A stretch of DNA of 64,000 bases from Stieleria neptunia (GTDB taxonomy: Bacteria > Planctomycetota > Planctomycetia > Pirellulales > Pirellulaceae), in the NCBI RefSeq assembly GCF_007754155.1, contig NZ_CP037423.1:930001-994000 (forward strand), given 5' to 3'. This document shows positions 36,641 through 45,192 of this stretch, in pieces. How positions within the stretch are numbered: the stretch's first letter is position 1; the number at the start of each line of letters is the position of its first letter. The notes under the pieces were generated by a model. It saw nothing but the letters and a program-made list of their open reading frames with translations. It had not been told where the DNA came from and did no database searches. The position numbers and the translations under genes were made by a program.

Positions 36641-36689
36641 ACCCCTGCGCAGGGGTCTCCCCTATGGTTTGAAGCTAGCCGCGGCTAGC
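36641..36689. promoter_or_regulatory. Two perfect 16-bp palindromes between convergent operons
   Basis: ACCCCTGCGCAGGGGT lies at 36641-36656 and GCTAGCCGCGGCTAGC at 36674-36689, both exactly self-complementary. They sit just after the stop of the leftward 52-aa gene. A further stem (CCGATCG…CGATCGG) is at about 36610-36628. They could be operators, processing hairpins or origin-like sites. Confidence 0.5.
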
Positions 36690-36691
36690 CG

Positions 36692-36850
36692 TTATTCCTC
36701 TTCGTCGTCGCCCTCCCGGTAGTTACCGTTGATTGCGTCGTCTACGTCGCGCTCGAGCTCTTCAGCTACTTCACGCGTTTCCGGCATCGTTTCGGGCGCG
36801 TCGATGATGTGACGCAAGAATACCGAAACGCGTTGCAGTAGATCTTTCAT
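36692..36850 (-). CDS. Small acidic phage protein
   Basis: The ATG at 36850 has a good ribosome site (AGGGAGA) and overlaps the previous stop (ATGA); a longer frame upstream belongs to the neighbour. The 52-aa product has a short hydrophobic helix (LLQRVSVFLRHIID) and a strongly acidic second half ending DDEEE. Small acidic phage proteins sometimes mimic DNA or inhibit host enzymes; that is only a possibility here. Confidence 0.6.
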   Translation of the reverse strand: MKDLLQRVSVFLRHIIDAPETMPETREVAEELERDVDDAINGNYREGDDEEE

Positions 36851-37587
36851 TGTTCTCCCTTGAATGCGAAACCGTTGACGCGGGCGCGCGACTTGGCCGC
36901 GTTCGTTCCTTTCAACCGCAAACCAACGACCACGCCGCGCCCGTCGATTGACGGAATTCGGATATCGTGTTTGTCCCCATCGATCACCGGCCATTGTCGG
37001 CCGTGAATGCGGACCGATTCGGGTAGGTTTCCGATCCGTCCGGATTGCGGATGATAATCGACGTCGAACACTTGGGCCACATTCCCGCCGCGGCGCAAGA
37101 AGCTTGCGATGGTGGCGGGGTGGTGCTTTTCATGCCGGCTAAACGTCAACGCGTAGTTCGCGGGGAGCTCCCCCGCCAAGTAATCGCGGAAGCGCGAGCG
37201 TATTTTCGTGTAATCGTAGAATTGCACGGTCGGCCATCGTTCGACTAGGTCAAACCATTCTAGATCACTCGCGACGTTCAACCGGACCGCCGGCTTCACG
37301 CGTTTACGCTCCGCCAATCGCACTAGATTGACGATATCGCGGTTCAATTGGTCGATGAACGATCGGCGATGGCCGAACAACCATTGCGTGTCGCGCAGCG
37401 CCGCATGACGCGACGTCGACGAAACACGCAACCCGGCAAACCAGAGGACACACGACGCGGCGCAACCGTTCGACGATCCGGCGCAAACGTTGTGCCCGGA
37501 CAGATTGTGCGGCGCGAGTGTCAAACCGGCCGACAAGTAGGGCAAACCGGCTAGCTTTTCAAGCTTGGCATTGGTGCGTAACAACAT
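36847..37587 (-). CDS. GP88-like phage protein
   Basis: ATG 37587 overlaps the preceding stop (TAATG); 246 aa. Cysteines cluster early (HNVCAGSSNGCAASCVLW). Later come RLNVASDLEWFDLVERWPTV and FYDYTKIRSRFRDYL, then YALTFSRHE and GGNVAQVFD. This pattern resembles phage gene-product-88-type proteins (Cys cluster, R-x-N/S-GD-like, FYxYTK), whose function is unknown to me. Its coupling to a RadC protein may hint at DNA or nucleotide work. Confidence 0.6.
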   Translation of the reverse strand: MLLRTNAKLEKLAGLPYLSAGLTLAPHNLSGHNVCAGSSNGCAASCVLWFAGLRVSSTSRHAALRDTQWLFGHRRSFIDQLNRDIVNLVRLAERKRVKPAVRLNVASDLEWFDLVERWPTVQFYDYTKIRSRFRDYLAGELPANYALTFSRHEKHHPATIASFLRRGGNVAQVFDVDYHPQSGRIGNLPESVRIHGRQWPVIDGDKHDIRIPSIDGRGVVVGLRLKGTNAAKSRARVNGFAFKGEQ

Positions 37588-38375
37588 TAGGCCGCCTCCC
37601 GAATGCTGGTTGCGTTTGCGCCACCGATCACAATATGATCGAGAACGTTGATACCCAACATTTTGCCGCATTCTGTCAATCGGTCCGTCACGGCCCGATC
37701 TTCCCGGCTAGGCGTGGTATCGCCGGAGGGGTGATTGTGAACCAGGATGATGGCCGAAGCGCTCGCAGCGATGGCCGCGCGGAACACTTCCCGCGGGTGC
37801 ACCAACGACGCGTCAAGAGTGCCACGCGTCACGCGTACCAATCCGGTCGGCCGGTGTTTCGTGTCGAGAGTGACAATCGCGAATTCCTCGCAATCGCAAC
37901 GGTCCGCGAAGTAGTCGCGCAGCAATGCCGGCAGGGTATCGCATGCGATGCGGGTTGATGTGATCGGCGTTTCATAGCGTCCCGATCCCTCTTGAATCTT
38001 GGCCAAACGCGTTTCAAACACGGGGAGCGCGTCGGTTTGCTTGTCGCGTTGTTTGCGTAGTTCGACGTTCAATAGCACGTTGCGCCGATTCCATGCGGCA
38101 TAGCCGCGGATCCGGGACGCGTTGTTAGCCGGGGGCGCTTCGGTGATTGTGGGGAGCTCCCCCGTCGCATTTTGGTAGGCGATTCGGAACAACGTCGCGT
38201 CGTTGTCCTCTTCCAGGTACACAATCGAATCACGCGTGTAACTGAATTGCGTGATTGAGTCTTCAAGCCGAAGCGCCACAATGTCGGCCATCGGGACGCG
38301 TAGCCACGCGTGGGACGGGTCAGAAAAGAATCGGTAGCGGCGCTTCAAAAGACGCTTTCGGGTATCATCGTTCAC
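37587..38375 (-). CDS. RadC/JAB-domain protein with an N-terminal phage domain
   Basis: The start is GTG 38375 (GAGG ribosome site 9 bases upstream), giving 262 aa; the frame runs on to 38423. The N-terminus (RYRFFSDPSHAWLRVPMADI, then FSYTRDSIVYLEEDNDATLF, residues about 14-65) is a small domain found alone in phages and plasmids. The C-terminal half is RadC-like: HPREVFRAAIAASASAIILV and the JAMM motif HNHPSGD (about 216-222). RadC proteins are common on mobile elements; activity is unproven. First gene of a coupled leftward operon. Confidence 0.8.
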   Translation of the reverse strand: MNDDTRKRLLKRRYRFFSDPSHAWLRVPMADIVALRLEDSITQFSYTRDSIVYLEEDNDATLFRIAYQNATGELPTITEAPPANNASRIRGYAAWNRRNVLLNVELRKQRDKQTDALPVFETRLAKIQEGSGRYETPITSTRIACDTLPALLRDYFADRCDCEEFAIVTLDTKHRPTGLVRVTRGTLDASLVHPREVFRAAIAASASAIILVHNHPSGDTTPSREDRAVTDRLTECGKMLGINVLDHIVIGGANATSIREAA

Positions 38376-38848
38376 GGTTTGCAACCTCTGTCGTTGCGGA
38401 CAAGTCGACCGGTCGGGCTGCAATCCCTTCCGGTCGGCGTTTCTTTACACGCCGCGCGGCGTGTTTCCGCGGGCATCATCGGCCGAATCTGGCCCCCGTC
38501 AACAACGCCCCACGCCGCGGAAAACACGGCGAATCCCAAGCAATGCCGGCCATTCCCACCAAGCACCGAACGGGTCCTTCCGAGGGGGCGGGGGTGGCCA
38601 TCGCGGGTTCCGCCTCGAATGCCTTTCCCTGGCACCTGCACAAGAGATCATCGCCACCACCACCACCTTTCTTGGAAACACGCGAAAGTCGCAACCATTG
38701 CGAGGAGTTGGTGAGCGATTTATCATCGCAGGGGTGCCCTATGGCAAACCGAACGCTATTCGGGTTTAACAACTGCCAATTTCCCCAGTCAGTCCCTGGT
38801 CCAGTGGGCTGATGAAGGCGACGAAGTCCCGGCTATACTTTGGTCTCC
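38376..38848. promoter_or_regulatory. Divergent control region
   Basis: These 473 bases separate the leftward RadC operon from the rightward ECF gene and must contain both promoters. A perfect 18-bp palindrome ACACGCCGCGCGGCGTGT is at 38447-38464, and an element CCGGTCGG is repeated just upstream of it. A TATACT (38834-38839) before the ECF start could be a -10 box, without a good -35. Confidence 0.5.
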
Positions 38849-39415
38849 ATGCCTGATGTTACTCGAATCCTCTCCGATCTAGAGCACGGCGATTCTGCGG
38901 CTGCAGAGCAGCTGTTACCCCTCGTGTACGACGAACTGAGAAAGTTGGCCGCCGCCAAACTTTTGCATGAGAAACCAGGACAAACGCTGCAGGCCACGGC
39001 CCTGGTGCACGAGGCGTACGTTCGACTTGTGGATCAGAGCACACCTCCAAATTGGGACGGACGAGGGCATTTCTTTTCCGCAGCTGCCGAAGCTATGCGG
39101 CGCATTCTTGTTGAACAGGCTCGACGAAAAAAGGCAAAAAAACGAGGTGGAAATTTGGCTCGGATAAGTTTGGATCTCGCTTATCCTGCTGCGGCTGAGC
39201 CTACCTACGACTTGTTGGCACTTGATGACGCCTTGCGGGGCCTTGAGGCGATCGACGAGCGGAAAGCGGCAGTAGTGCGATTGCGGTACTTCGCCGGGCT
39301 TACAATACCGCAGGCCGCAGCCGCCTTGGGCATTTCGACGTCAACTGCCGATAATGACTGGGCTTACGCCAAGAGTTGGCTGCGAATCGAGCTGAACGGT
39401 CGCAAGAATTCTTAG
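38849..39415 (+). CDS. ECF-type RNA polymerase sigma factor, planctomycete type
   Basis: The start is taken as ATG 38849 (188 aa). It has the region 2 pattern ([52 protein letters not shown]) and region 4 ([20 protein letters not shown]) of the ECF family abundant in planctomycetes, which are usually encoded next to a Ser/Thr kinase, as here. It would direct transcription of a small regulon. It is AT-richer than the phage genes. Confidence 0.85.
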   Translation: MPDVTRILSDLEHGDSAAAEQLLPLVYDELRKLAAAKLLHEKPGQTLQATALVHEAYVRLVDQSTPPNWDGRGHFFSAAAEAMRRILVEQARRKKAKKRGGNLARISLDLAYPAAAEPTYDLLALDDALRGLEAIDERKAAVVRLRYFAGLTIPQAAAALGISTSTADNDWAYAKSWLRIELNGRKNS

Positions 39416-39517
39416 TCGGACAACAAAAATCTGACTTTGTCTGGGTGATTCGAAGTTAGAAGACGCATTGAATCGTGGGAATCGATAAACGCACGAATTG
39501 AATGTTGGAGCGCAGAC

Positions 39518-42244
39518 ATGGCAGAAGACCTGAACGAAGAAATCATCTTTAACACTGCCCGTAAGATCGCGTCGACGGAAGCAAGGGAGGAGTATATTGA
39601 GCAAATTGTGGGCACTGATGTGGCTCTTCGTGAACGGATCGATGAACTACTTAGTGCTTATTCCGCAGAGTCTGAGTTTCTCGATGCGCCACTGGCAGGA
39701 GCTATGCCCACCCTCGAAGCATCCGAGCTCCAGGAGAGACCAGGGGTCGTTATCGGAAACTACAAGCTCATGGAGCAGATTGGCGAAGGAGGTTTTGGAC
39801 TCGTTTTTGTGGCGGATCAGCAACGACCAGTGCGCCGCAACGTCGCTTTAAAGGTCATCAAACCCGGGATGGACTCCCGAGAAGTTATCGCCCGCTTTGA
39901 GGCTGAGCGACAAGCGCTCGCGCTTATGGAGCATCCAAACATAGCCCAAGTTCTTGATGCCGGTACAACCGGTTCTGGCCGACCCTATTTTGTGATGGAA
40001 TTGGTCAAAGGAATTCCGATTACCGAGTATTGCGACCAACAACAGCTGCCGACGAATCAACGTCTCGAACTATTTGTCTCAGTCTGCCAAGCGGTGCAGC
40101 ACGCTCATTCAAAGGGAGTGATCCATCGCGATCTTAAACCATCAAACATCTTGGTAGCGCCACATGATGGAGTTCCGGTTGTAAAGGTCATCGACTTCGG
40201 TGTCGCCAAGGCGCTTGGACAGCAATTGACCGAAAAGACTATATACACTCGCTTCTCCCAAATGATCGGAACTCCACTGTATATGAGCCCGGAGCAGGCG
40301 GAAATAAACGCTCTGGATGTGGATACGAGAAGTGATATTTACAGCCTCGGCGTGCTACTCTACGAGCTACTCACCGGGACGACGCCTTTCGACCGTGAAC
40401 GGTTTGCGACAGCTGCATTTGACGAAATCCGACGGATAATCCGAGAGGAAGAGCCACCCAAGCCGAGTGTGCGTTTGAGCACATTCCGCGAGACACAACC
40501 GAACGTCGCAAAACAGCGGATGGCAGAACCGCTCAAGTTGTCATCCTTTGTAAAGGGCGACCTAGATTGGATTGTGATGAAATCGCTAGAGAAGGATCGT
40601 TCACGACGCTATGAAACGGCTAGCGCATTTGCGGCCGATCTACAACGATTTTTACAGCACGAACCGATCGAAGCGCGTCGTCCGTCTGCAAGCTACCGAC
40701 TGCGGAAATTCGCACGCCGTCACCGCGTCGCGGCTTCGACCATTGCTTGTATCGCAGCAACGTTGGTTGCGGCAACGTTGGTGAGCACGTGGCTTGCAGT
40801 GCGTGCGACTCGGGCAGAGAAAGTTGCACAGGAATCAGAACGGCAATTACTTGAGCTCATGGAAGATCTAGCAAATTCCTACGTGGAACAAGGTAAGAAT
40901 GAGCAGGCAGAAAAACTGTTTTCCAGCTTGCTCAATCGACGACCTGCATCACCATCTGACACTATATCAGGTAATTCCTCGAGGCTGCGGCTTGGGCTCG
41001 CCAAGGCCCGCTTAGGCCTGGGACGTGTCCAAGGCGCTCTAACGCTTTACCAGAAGACAAAGGAAACGCTGGGGCCAGATCATCCAATTTGTGTACAAAT
41101 GGCCGACGAAATTGCAACGGCCGCAATGCGCGTGTATTGGGAGCTGTATGGTGAAGGTGTCGGGACAGATGGCGTCGGTCCGAATACCGACGATATTGAT
41201 GAGCTAGTGAAGCTTGCGAACATTGCGGTCGACTTGAAACCAAGTCGTTGGACGTGGTTGACGCTTGGCACGGCGAAGATGAGCGCTGAAGACTGGCAAG
41301 CAGCTCGAGTAGTGCTAGAAAACTCTGTTTCTCAGGGGGTCTCGCCCTGGCATCTGCTGAGCTTGGCAACAACGCAAGAGAAGTTGGGAAACCATGACAA
41401 GGCGATGGACTATCTCGCAGCCGCCTCTGGACTAGTGCCAGGCGATGAAGATGACAGTCTCACAAAATTGTATCGAGCGACCCTCAATGAGCTCGGCTTG
41501 ACAAAGAATCCTTTTGAAAGCTGGACATCGTCAGAATTCATTAAGAGCTACGATCGATTAATTGTGGTTCATGAAGGCATCGCGTTACTGCACTGGTATC
41601 GCGGTAGCCGACATGGACTCCTGCAGGATTGGGATAGTGCCATGCGCGACATGACACTCGCTGCGAGCTTAACGGGGGACAATCCCCAAGACCTTTGGAA
41701 CATCGGACGGAGTTTGGGCGTACTTCAAGTCCGACAGGGCGACCTGGAAGCGTATGGCAAAACTTGTCATCGGTTGCAAAAAGTTATCAGAAACGCGAAT
41801 CCGTGGGATGGCTGTAATCTCATTGAATTGTGTACTTTGAATCAATCGTCACCAATCGACTTGGATGAATTACATCGGATTGCTGAACAGTTTACTAGCT
41901 CAAGCGCGGGATTTCGGTTGGCCGCTGGAATGTTGGCATATCGGCGTGGGGAGTTCGCGAGTGCGATTGATGATTTGCCCATCGACTATGGTGCACGAAC
42001 ACCGATTTGCCTCGCATTCCGGGCGATGTCACTTTACAAGTTAGGCGATCACGCGGGGGCGCAAGCGACTTTGATGGAGGCTTATGAAATGATGGAAAAG
42101 TATCTCCCAACAATCGACGGGCCACCAATTAAGATCCCGCGTGGTAACAAAGACCGATTGCACGTCTGGTGCTCAAACCAATTGGCACTGGATGAGGCGT
42201 CAAAGTTGATTGCAGCCGATCCTGTAGTTTCGCAGGTTGACTGA
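39518..42244 (+). CDS. Membrane Ser/Thr protein kinase, PknB-like, with TPR-like tail
   Basis: The 908-aa protein has an N-terminal helical region (1-70) with the LxERIDELLSAY pattern of such kinases. The kinase domain runs about 79-345: GEGGFG (89-94), ALKV Lys (112), HRDLKPSN (203-210), DFG (226-228), then GTPLYMSPEQ. A TM segment lies at about 404-426. The remaining 480 residues are alpha-helical TPR-like repeats, cytosolic or periplasmic depending on topology. It forms the standard ECF/kinase pair with the preceding gene. All catalytic motifs are intact. Confidence 0.92.
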   Translation: MAEDLNEEIIFNTARKIASTEAREEYIEQIVGTDVALRERIDELLSAYSAESEFLDAPLAGAMPTLEASELQERPGVVIGNYKLMEQIGEGGFGLVFVADQQRPVRRNVALKVIKPGMDSREVIARFEAERQALALMEHPNIAQVLDAGTTGSGRPYFVMELVKGIPITEYCDQQQLPTNQRLELFVSVCQAVQHAHSKGVIHRDLKPSNILVAPHDGVPVVKVIDFGVAKALGQQLTEKTIYTRFSQMIGTPLYMSPEQAEINALDVDTRSDIYSLGVLLYELLTGTTPFDRERFATAAFDEIRRIIREEEPPKPSVRLSTFRETQPNVAKQRMAEPLKLSSFVKGDLDWIVMKSLEKDRSRRYETASAFAADLQRFLQHEPIEARRPSASYRLRKFARRHRVAASTIACIAATLVAATLVSTWLAVRATRAEKVAQESERQLLELMEDLANSYVEQGKNEQAEKLFSSLLNRRPASPSDTISGNSSRLRLGLAKARLGLGRVQGALTLYQKTKETLGPDHPICVQMADEIATAAMRVYWELYGEGVGTDGVGPNTDDIDELVKLANIAVDLKPSRWTWLTLGTAKMSAEDWQAARVVLENSVSQGVSPWHLLSLATTQEKLGNHDKAMDYLAAASGLVPGDEDDSLTKLYRATLNELGLTKNPFESWTSSEFIKSYDRLIVVHEGIALLHWYRGSRHGLLQDWDSAMRDMTLAASLTGDNPQDLWNIGRSLGVLQVRQGDLEAYGKTCHRLQKVIRNANPWDGCNLIELCTLNQSSPIDLDELHRIAEQFTSSSAGFRLAAGMLAYRRGEFASAIDDLPIDYGARTPICLAFRAMSLYKLGDHAGAQATLMEAYEMMEKYLPTIDGPPIKIPRGNKDRLHVWCSNQLALDEASKLIAADPVVSQVD

Positions 42245-43437
42245 TTTTCGTTGCAGTTCCCGCATGTACGCAGGATCCGATGACACTTTTGAAGCATCTC
42301 TTGAGGACGGCACTTCAATCAGAGACGCATCGACGGCAACAGAGTTCATTCGTGTTTCCGATCGACGCGAATTCTACAGCGTTCTTCGTGAGTGAGCGTG
42401 CACAGACTTCCGCGACGATCAGCGGGGAGCTTCGCACAGCGGTCGGCCACCGCACGAAATTCGAACAGGGCAAAGGAGTCGCTGCGGAACGATGTCAGGC
42501 CGATTTGGTATTTCCCAAGACCTCGATCTGGTTTTTGCGGACGCAGTTCCTCCAAGCCTGATACTCAAACAGGCAGCTCCCTTTTTCGATGCTCAGTGGC
42601 TCGCCGAGTCGAAGGGCTTTCTGGGTTTCGTAGCTGAACCAGTCAGTCGGTTTGGCGTTGGGGCGGCAGGTGTTGACTCGCGTCCCTTTCTAGATGAATT
42701 CGCTCAAGCGAGCCAGTTTGCTGCTAGTGCCGACACGTTTGGTCCGTTGAACGCGGGGGCGGATGGTCGGCGTTAGGGGGCAAGTCTGGCCGCGGAATTT
42801 GACATGGTTTTCCGTTAAGCGTTTGCTCCCAAGGACTTCGGATTCTTCGCTGACGGGTTTTCCACGCACCCTCAAAGTGGGCCTGACCATCCGTGTCATT
42901 TTCGTCGGGATGATCCTAGCAAAAGAAAAAGACAGCTTGATCGCCACGGTTGGCGATTCCAATGAATGGGCACCTGAAGGGCGAGCCGCCACGTTACCCG
43001 ACGGCTCGATGCAACATGAGAGACAACTGTGGACACCACCTGCGTTTGCGTTACCGGTCTCGGGCGGTATCCTGGAACGCTGAAAAAACGACGAAGGGGG
43101 CGGCCGATCCTGGCAGATCGAACCGCCCACCATCAAAGCCCATCCGAGTTAAGCGGACGGAATCAATGACAGCTGCTCCTTCGTGCGCGTGTTGCTGCGC
43201 GCACTTGCTCGGGCCCCGCGCTCGAGGCCCTCCAGCTATGCGCCCCTTCAGCGCGACGGCTTCCCGTCCGTGCTGTCTTTACACCACTGCGTTTTTTAAC
43301 GCTGGCTCGCGGAAGTCCACTTCTGGGCTCAAGCGATCCGGCACCAACTCCACGACTCTGGTGATCAGAGCGGACGCTGGGGGGGCGTGTACGAAGCAAG
43401 TACGGCCAACCGGCGGCGCGTTCATACGGTATTGGTC
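42245..43437. other. 1.2-kb gap between kinase and excision/integration genes
   Basis: Frames here on either strand lack natural composition, and I see no family match. A GC-rich imperfect hairpin (GGGCGG…CCGCCC, about 43098-43128) is followed by T6 on the minus strand some 10 bases on. Decayed phage or transposon sequence is possible. Confidence 0.45.
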
Positions 43438-43722
43438 ATGTCAAAGGATTCTCATATCGAAGCGATTGATCCGAACCTTCTCTACAACGCCGAAAAGCTT
43501 CGTCGAATCGAAGGCATTTCGTTGGCGGAGATGAAAAAGTTCATTCGTGAAAACTGTGTTTACTCGGAGGCCTGGCAGGGCCGCCTGAACGTCCTTGGAT
43601 CTGACTACATCGATGCGATGAGCCGGAGGGGACTGGTTGATTCAGAAGAAAACAAACGGGAACGCCAACGAAAGTCGGGGGCGTCGACCCGAGCGAAAAA
43701 CAAGGAGACAACAGAGCAATGA
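43438..43722 (+). CDS. Possible excisionase/recombination directionality factor
   Basis: The 94-aa protein starts at ATG 43438; the frame extends upstream without a better start. It is basic, with two helices (LRRIEGISLAEMKKFI, AWQGRLNVLGSDYID) that could form a helix-turn-helix. Its stop overlaps the integrase start (ATGA). Small basic proteins coupled to integrases are often excisionases, so the call rests on context. Confidence 0.5.
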   Translation: MSKDSHIEAIDPNLLYNAEKLRRIEGISLAEMKKFIRENCVYSEAWQGRLNVLGSDYIDAMSRRGLVDSEENKRERQRKSGASTRAKNKETTEQ

Positions 43723-44870
43723 AACGAATTCCCACGGTGTGTGTGGGTGTGTTTTGGAAAGCATCCAAGGGCCGCTACTTTCTGCGATGGACGGATCCGT
43801 TCACGGGCAAACGGCGGTCGGAGCAAACCGAAATACTCACCCGCAACAAACGCGGCCGATCGCAAGCCGATCGGTTGGCGGTTGCCAAAGAACAGGAGTT
43901 GAAGAAGTCGCTGCGGCGAGACGACTTCAGCTGGGATGCGTTCGAAGAGAAGTACAAGCAGGAGCATCTGAAGTTCACTTCGACGGAGAACCAGCAGAAA
44001 TGGAATGCGGTCGTCAGGTTTCTTCACGAGGCGGCCGCGGAGAGCCGGCAAGTTTATGGAGAGCTGATGCTTTCGGACGTCAAGCCGCTGTTCTTGTCCG
44101 AGGTCGAGACGTTGATTCGATCGAAGCTGTCCAGCGGCAGCGTATCGTCTTACGTCGCGACGCTGCGAAGTGGACTCTCTTGGGCGGCTTCGATGGAAAT
44201 GATGGATCCGTTGCCGCGTCGTCGCAGTCGCGGTCGGGTCGAACACGTCCTGCCGGCGATGCGATTGAATCCCATCAGCAGGGAGGAACTGGACAAGATG
44301 AAGGACGTCACCGACAAGGTCGTCGGCAAGCGTTACGGCCAGTCGGTCAAGGACTACCTGGAGGCGTTGTGGCTTTCTGGGTGTCGGATGTGCGAGCCGC
44401 TTCAGATTCACGCGACGCGGCGTAATTGCCATCGGCCGTTGAATCTGGCGGGGGAGCATCCGAAGTTTTGCTGGGTCAACACCCAGAAGAACCGACGGGA
44501 TGTGATCGCCAGGGTGACCAAGGACTTTGCGGCCGACGTGGAGCGCCGGGTGGCCGACGGCGGTTTTCTGTATCAACCGAGTTGCGAGACGGGGTTGATC
44601 GAGCGTCGCACGTCGCTGTCCAAGGTCGTTGCGGCAATCGGCAAGAAGGCCGACGTTTGGGCCGAAGAGGGCAAGACGGCGACGGCCAAGCATTTTCGGT
44701 CGTCGTTTGTCACGCGGTGGTCGATTCGGGGGATGCCGATTGCCCTGATTCAGGAGATGGTCCGGCACCGCAGCCGGTCGACGACGGAGAGGTATTACGT
44801 CGGTGACCTGAGTGGGAAAATCGATTTCGATGAATCGAAATTTGGTGACCAAAGTGGTGACCAAGCTTGA
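43719..44870 (+). CDS. Tyrosine recombinase, prophage integrase
   Basis: The 383-aa protein has an N-terminal arm-type DNA-binding region, a core-binding region (about 70-160) and the catalytic domain. Visible motifs are SGCRMCEP (first Arg), KHFRSSF (His-x-x-Arg), IQEMVRHRSRSTTERYY (His, then the nucleophilic Tyr). It lies 46 bases from the 3' end of tRNA-Leu, pointing to it, as expected when the tRNA 3' end serves as attachment site. It has an AGGAG ribosome site. Confidence 0.92.
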   Translation: MKRIPTVCVGVFWKASKGRYFLRWTDPFTGKRRSEQTEILTRNKRGRSQADRLAVAKEQELKKSLRRDDFSWDAFEEKYKQEHLKFTSTENQQKWNAVVRFLHEAAAESRQVYGELMLSDVKPLFLSEVETLIRSKLSSGSVSSYVATLRSGLSWAASMEMMDPLPRRRSRGRVEHVLPAMRLNPISREELDKMKDVTDKVVGKRYGQSVKDYLEALWLSGCRMCEPLQIHATRRNCHRPLNLAGEHPKFCWVNTQKNRRDVIARVTKDFAADVERRVADGGFLYQPSCETGLIERRTSLSKVVAAIGKKADVWAEEGKTATAKHFRSSFVTRWSIRGMPIALIQEMVRHRSRSTTERYYVGDLSGKIDFDESKFGDQSGDQA

Positions 44871-44915
44871 GACTGAAAAAGCAGCAAATTCGCTTTCGAT
44901 GCGTAATTTACGGTA

Positions 44916-44999
44916 TACCGAAGGAGGGACTCGAACCCTCACTCCCTTGCGGGAACTGGATTTTGAATCCAGCGCGTCTGCCAATTCCGCCACTTCGGC
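44916..44999 (-). tRNA. tRNA-Leu (CAA), prophage attachment target
   Basis: The cloverleaf folds with an 84-nt length and a long variable arm as in Leu tRNAs: acceptor GCCGAAG, D arm, anticodon stem CTGGA with loop TTCAAAA (anticodon CAA), variable arm with CCCGCAAGGG, and T-arm GAGGGTTCGAGTCCCTC. The 3' strand of the acceptor is CTTCGGT, so base 72 is T against G1 instead of the usual C. CCA is not encoded. The integrase lies on the 3' side. Confidence 0.95.
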
Positions 45000-45192
45000 T
45001 TCGGTAGTGGGCCGGGACGTGGGAAATCTCGTCCGGCCGAGTAGGGAGATTATTCAACACGAATCGGGTTCGTGCAAGCGGCGGTGTTTTGAGGAATTTT
45101 TTGGACCTTTGGCCGTTTCCCTTGCGACAGGGGGCAAAGCCGGGAAAATGGATCTCAATCTCCTAACTTATCCCCCGCCACCAAGTGTTGCG

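Noticed and set aside
42690..43136. 148-aa leftward and 106-aa rightward frames
   Set aside because: Neither has a ribosome site, domain or natural composition; treated as noncoding.
4459..44870. Mu-like transposable phage
   Set aside because: Only the capsid (gpT) resembles Mu; there is no transposase A/B or sheath gene, and a tyrosine integrase beside a tRNA is present.
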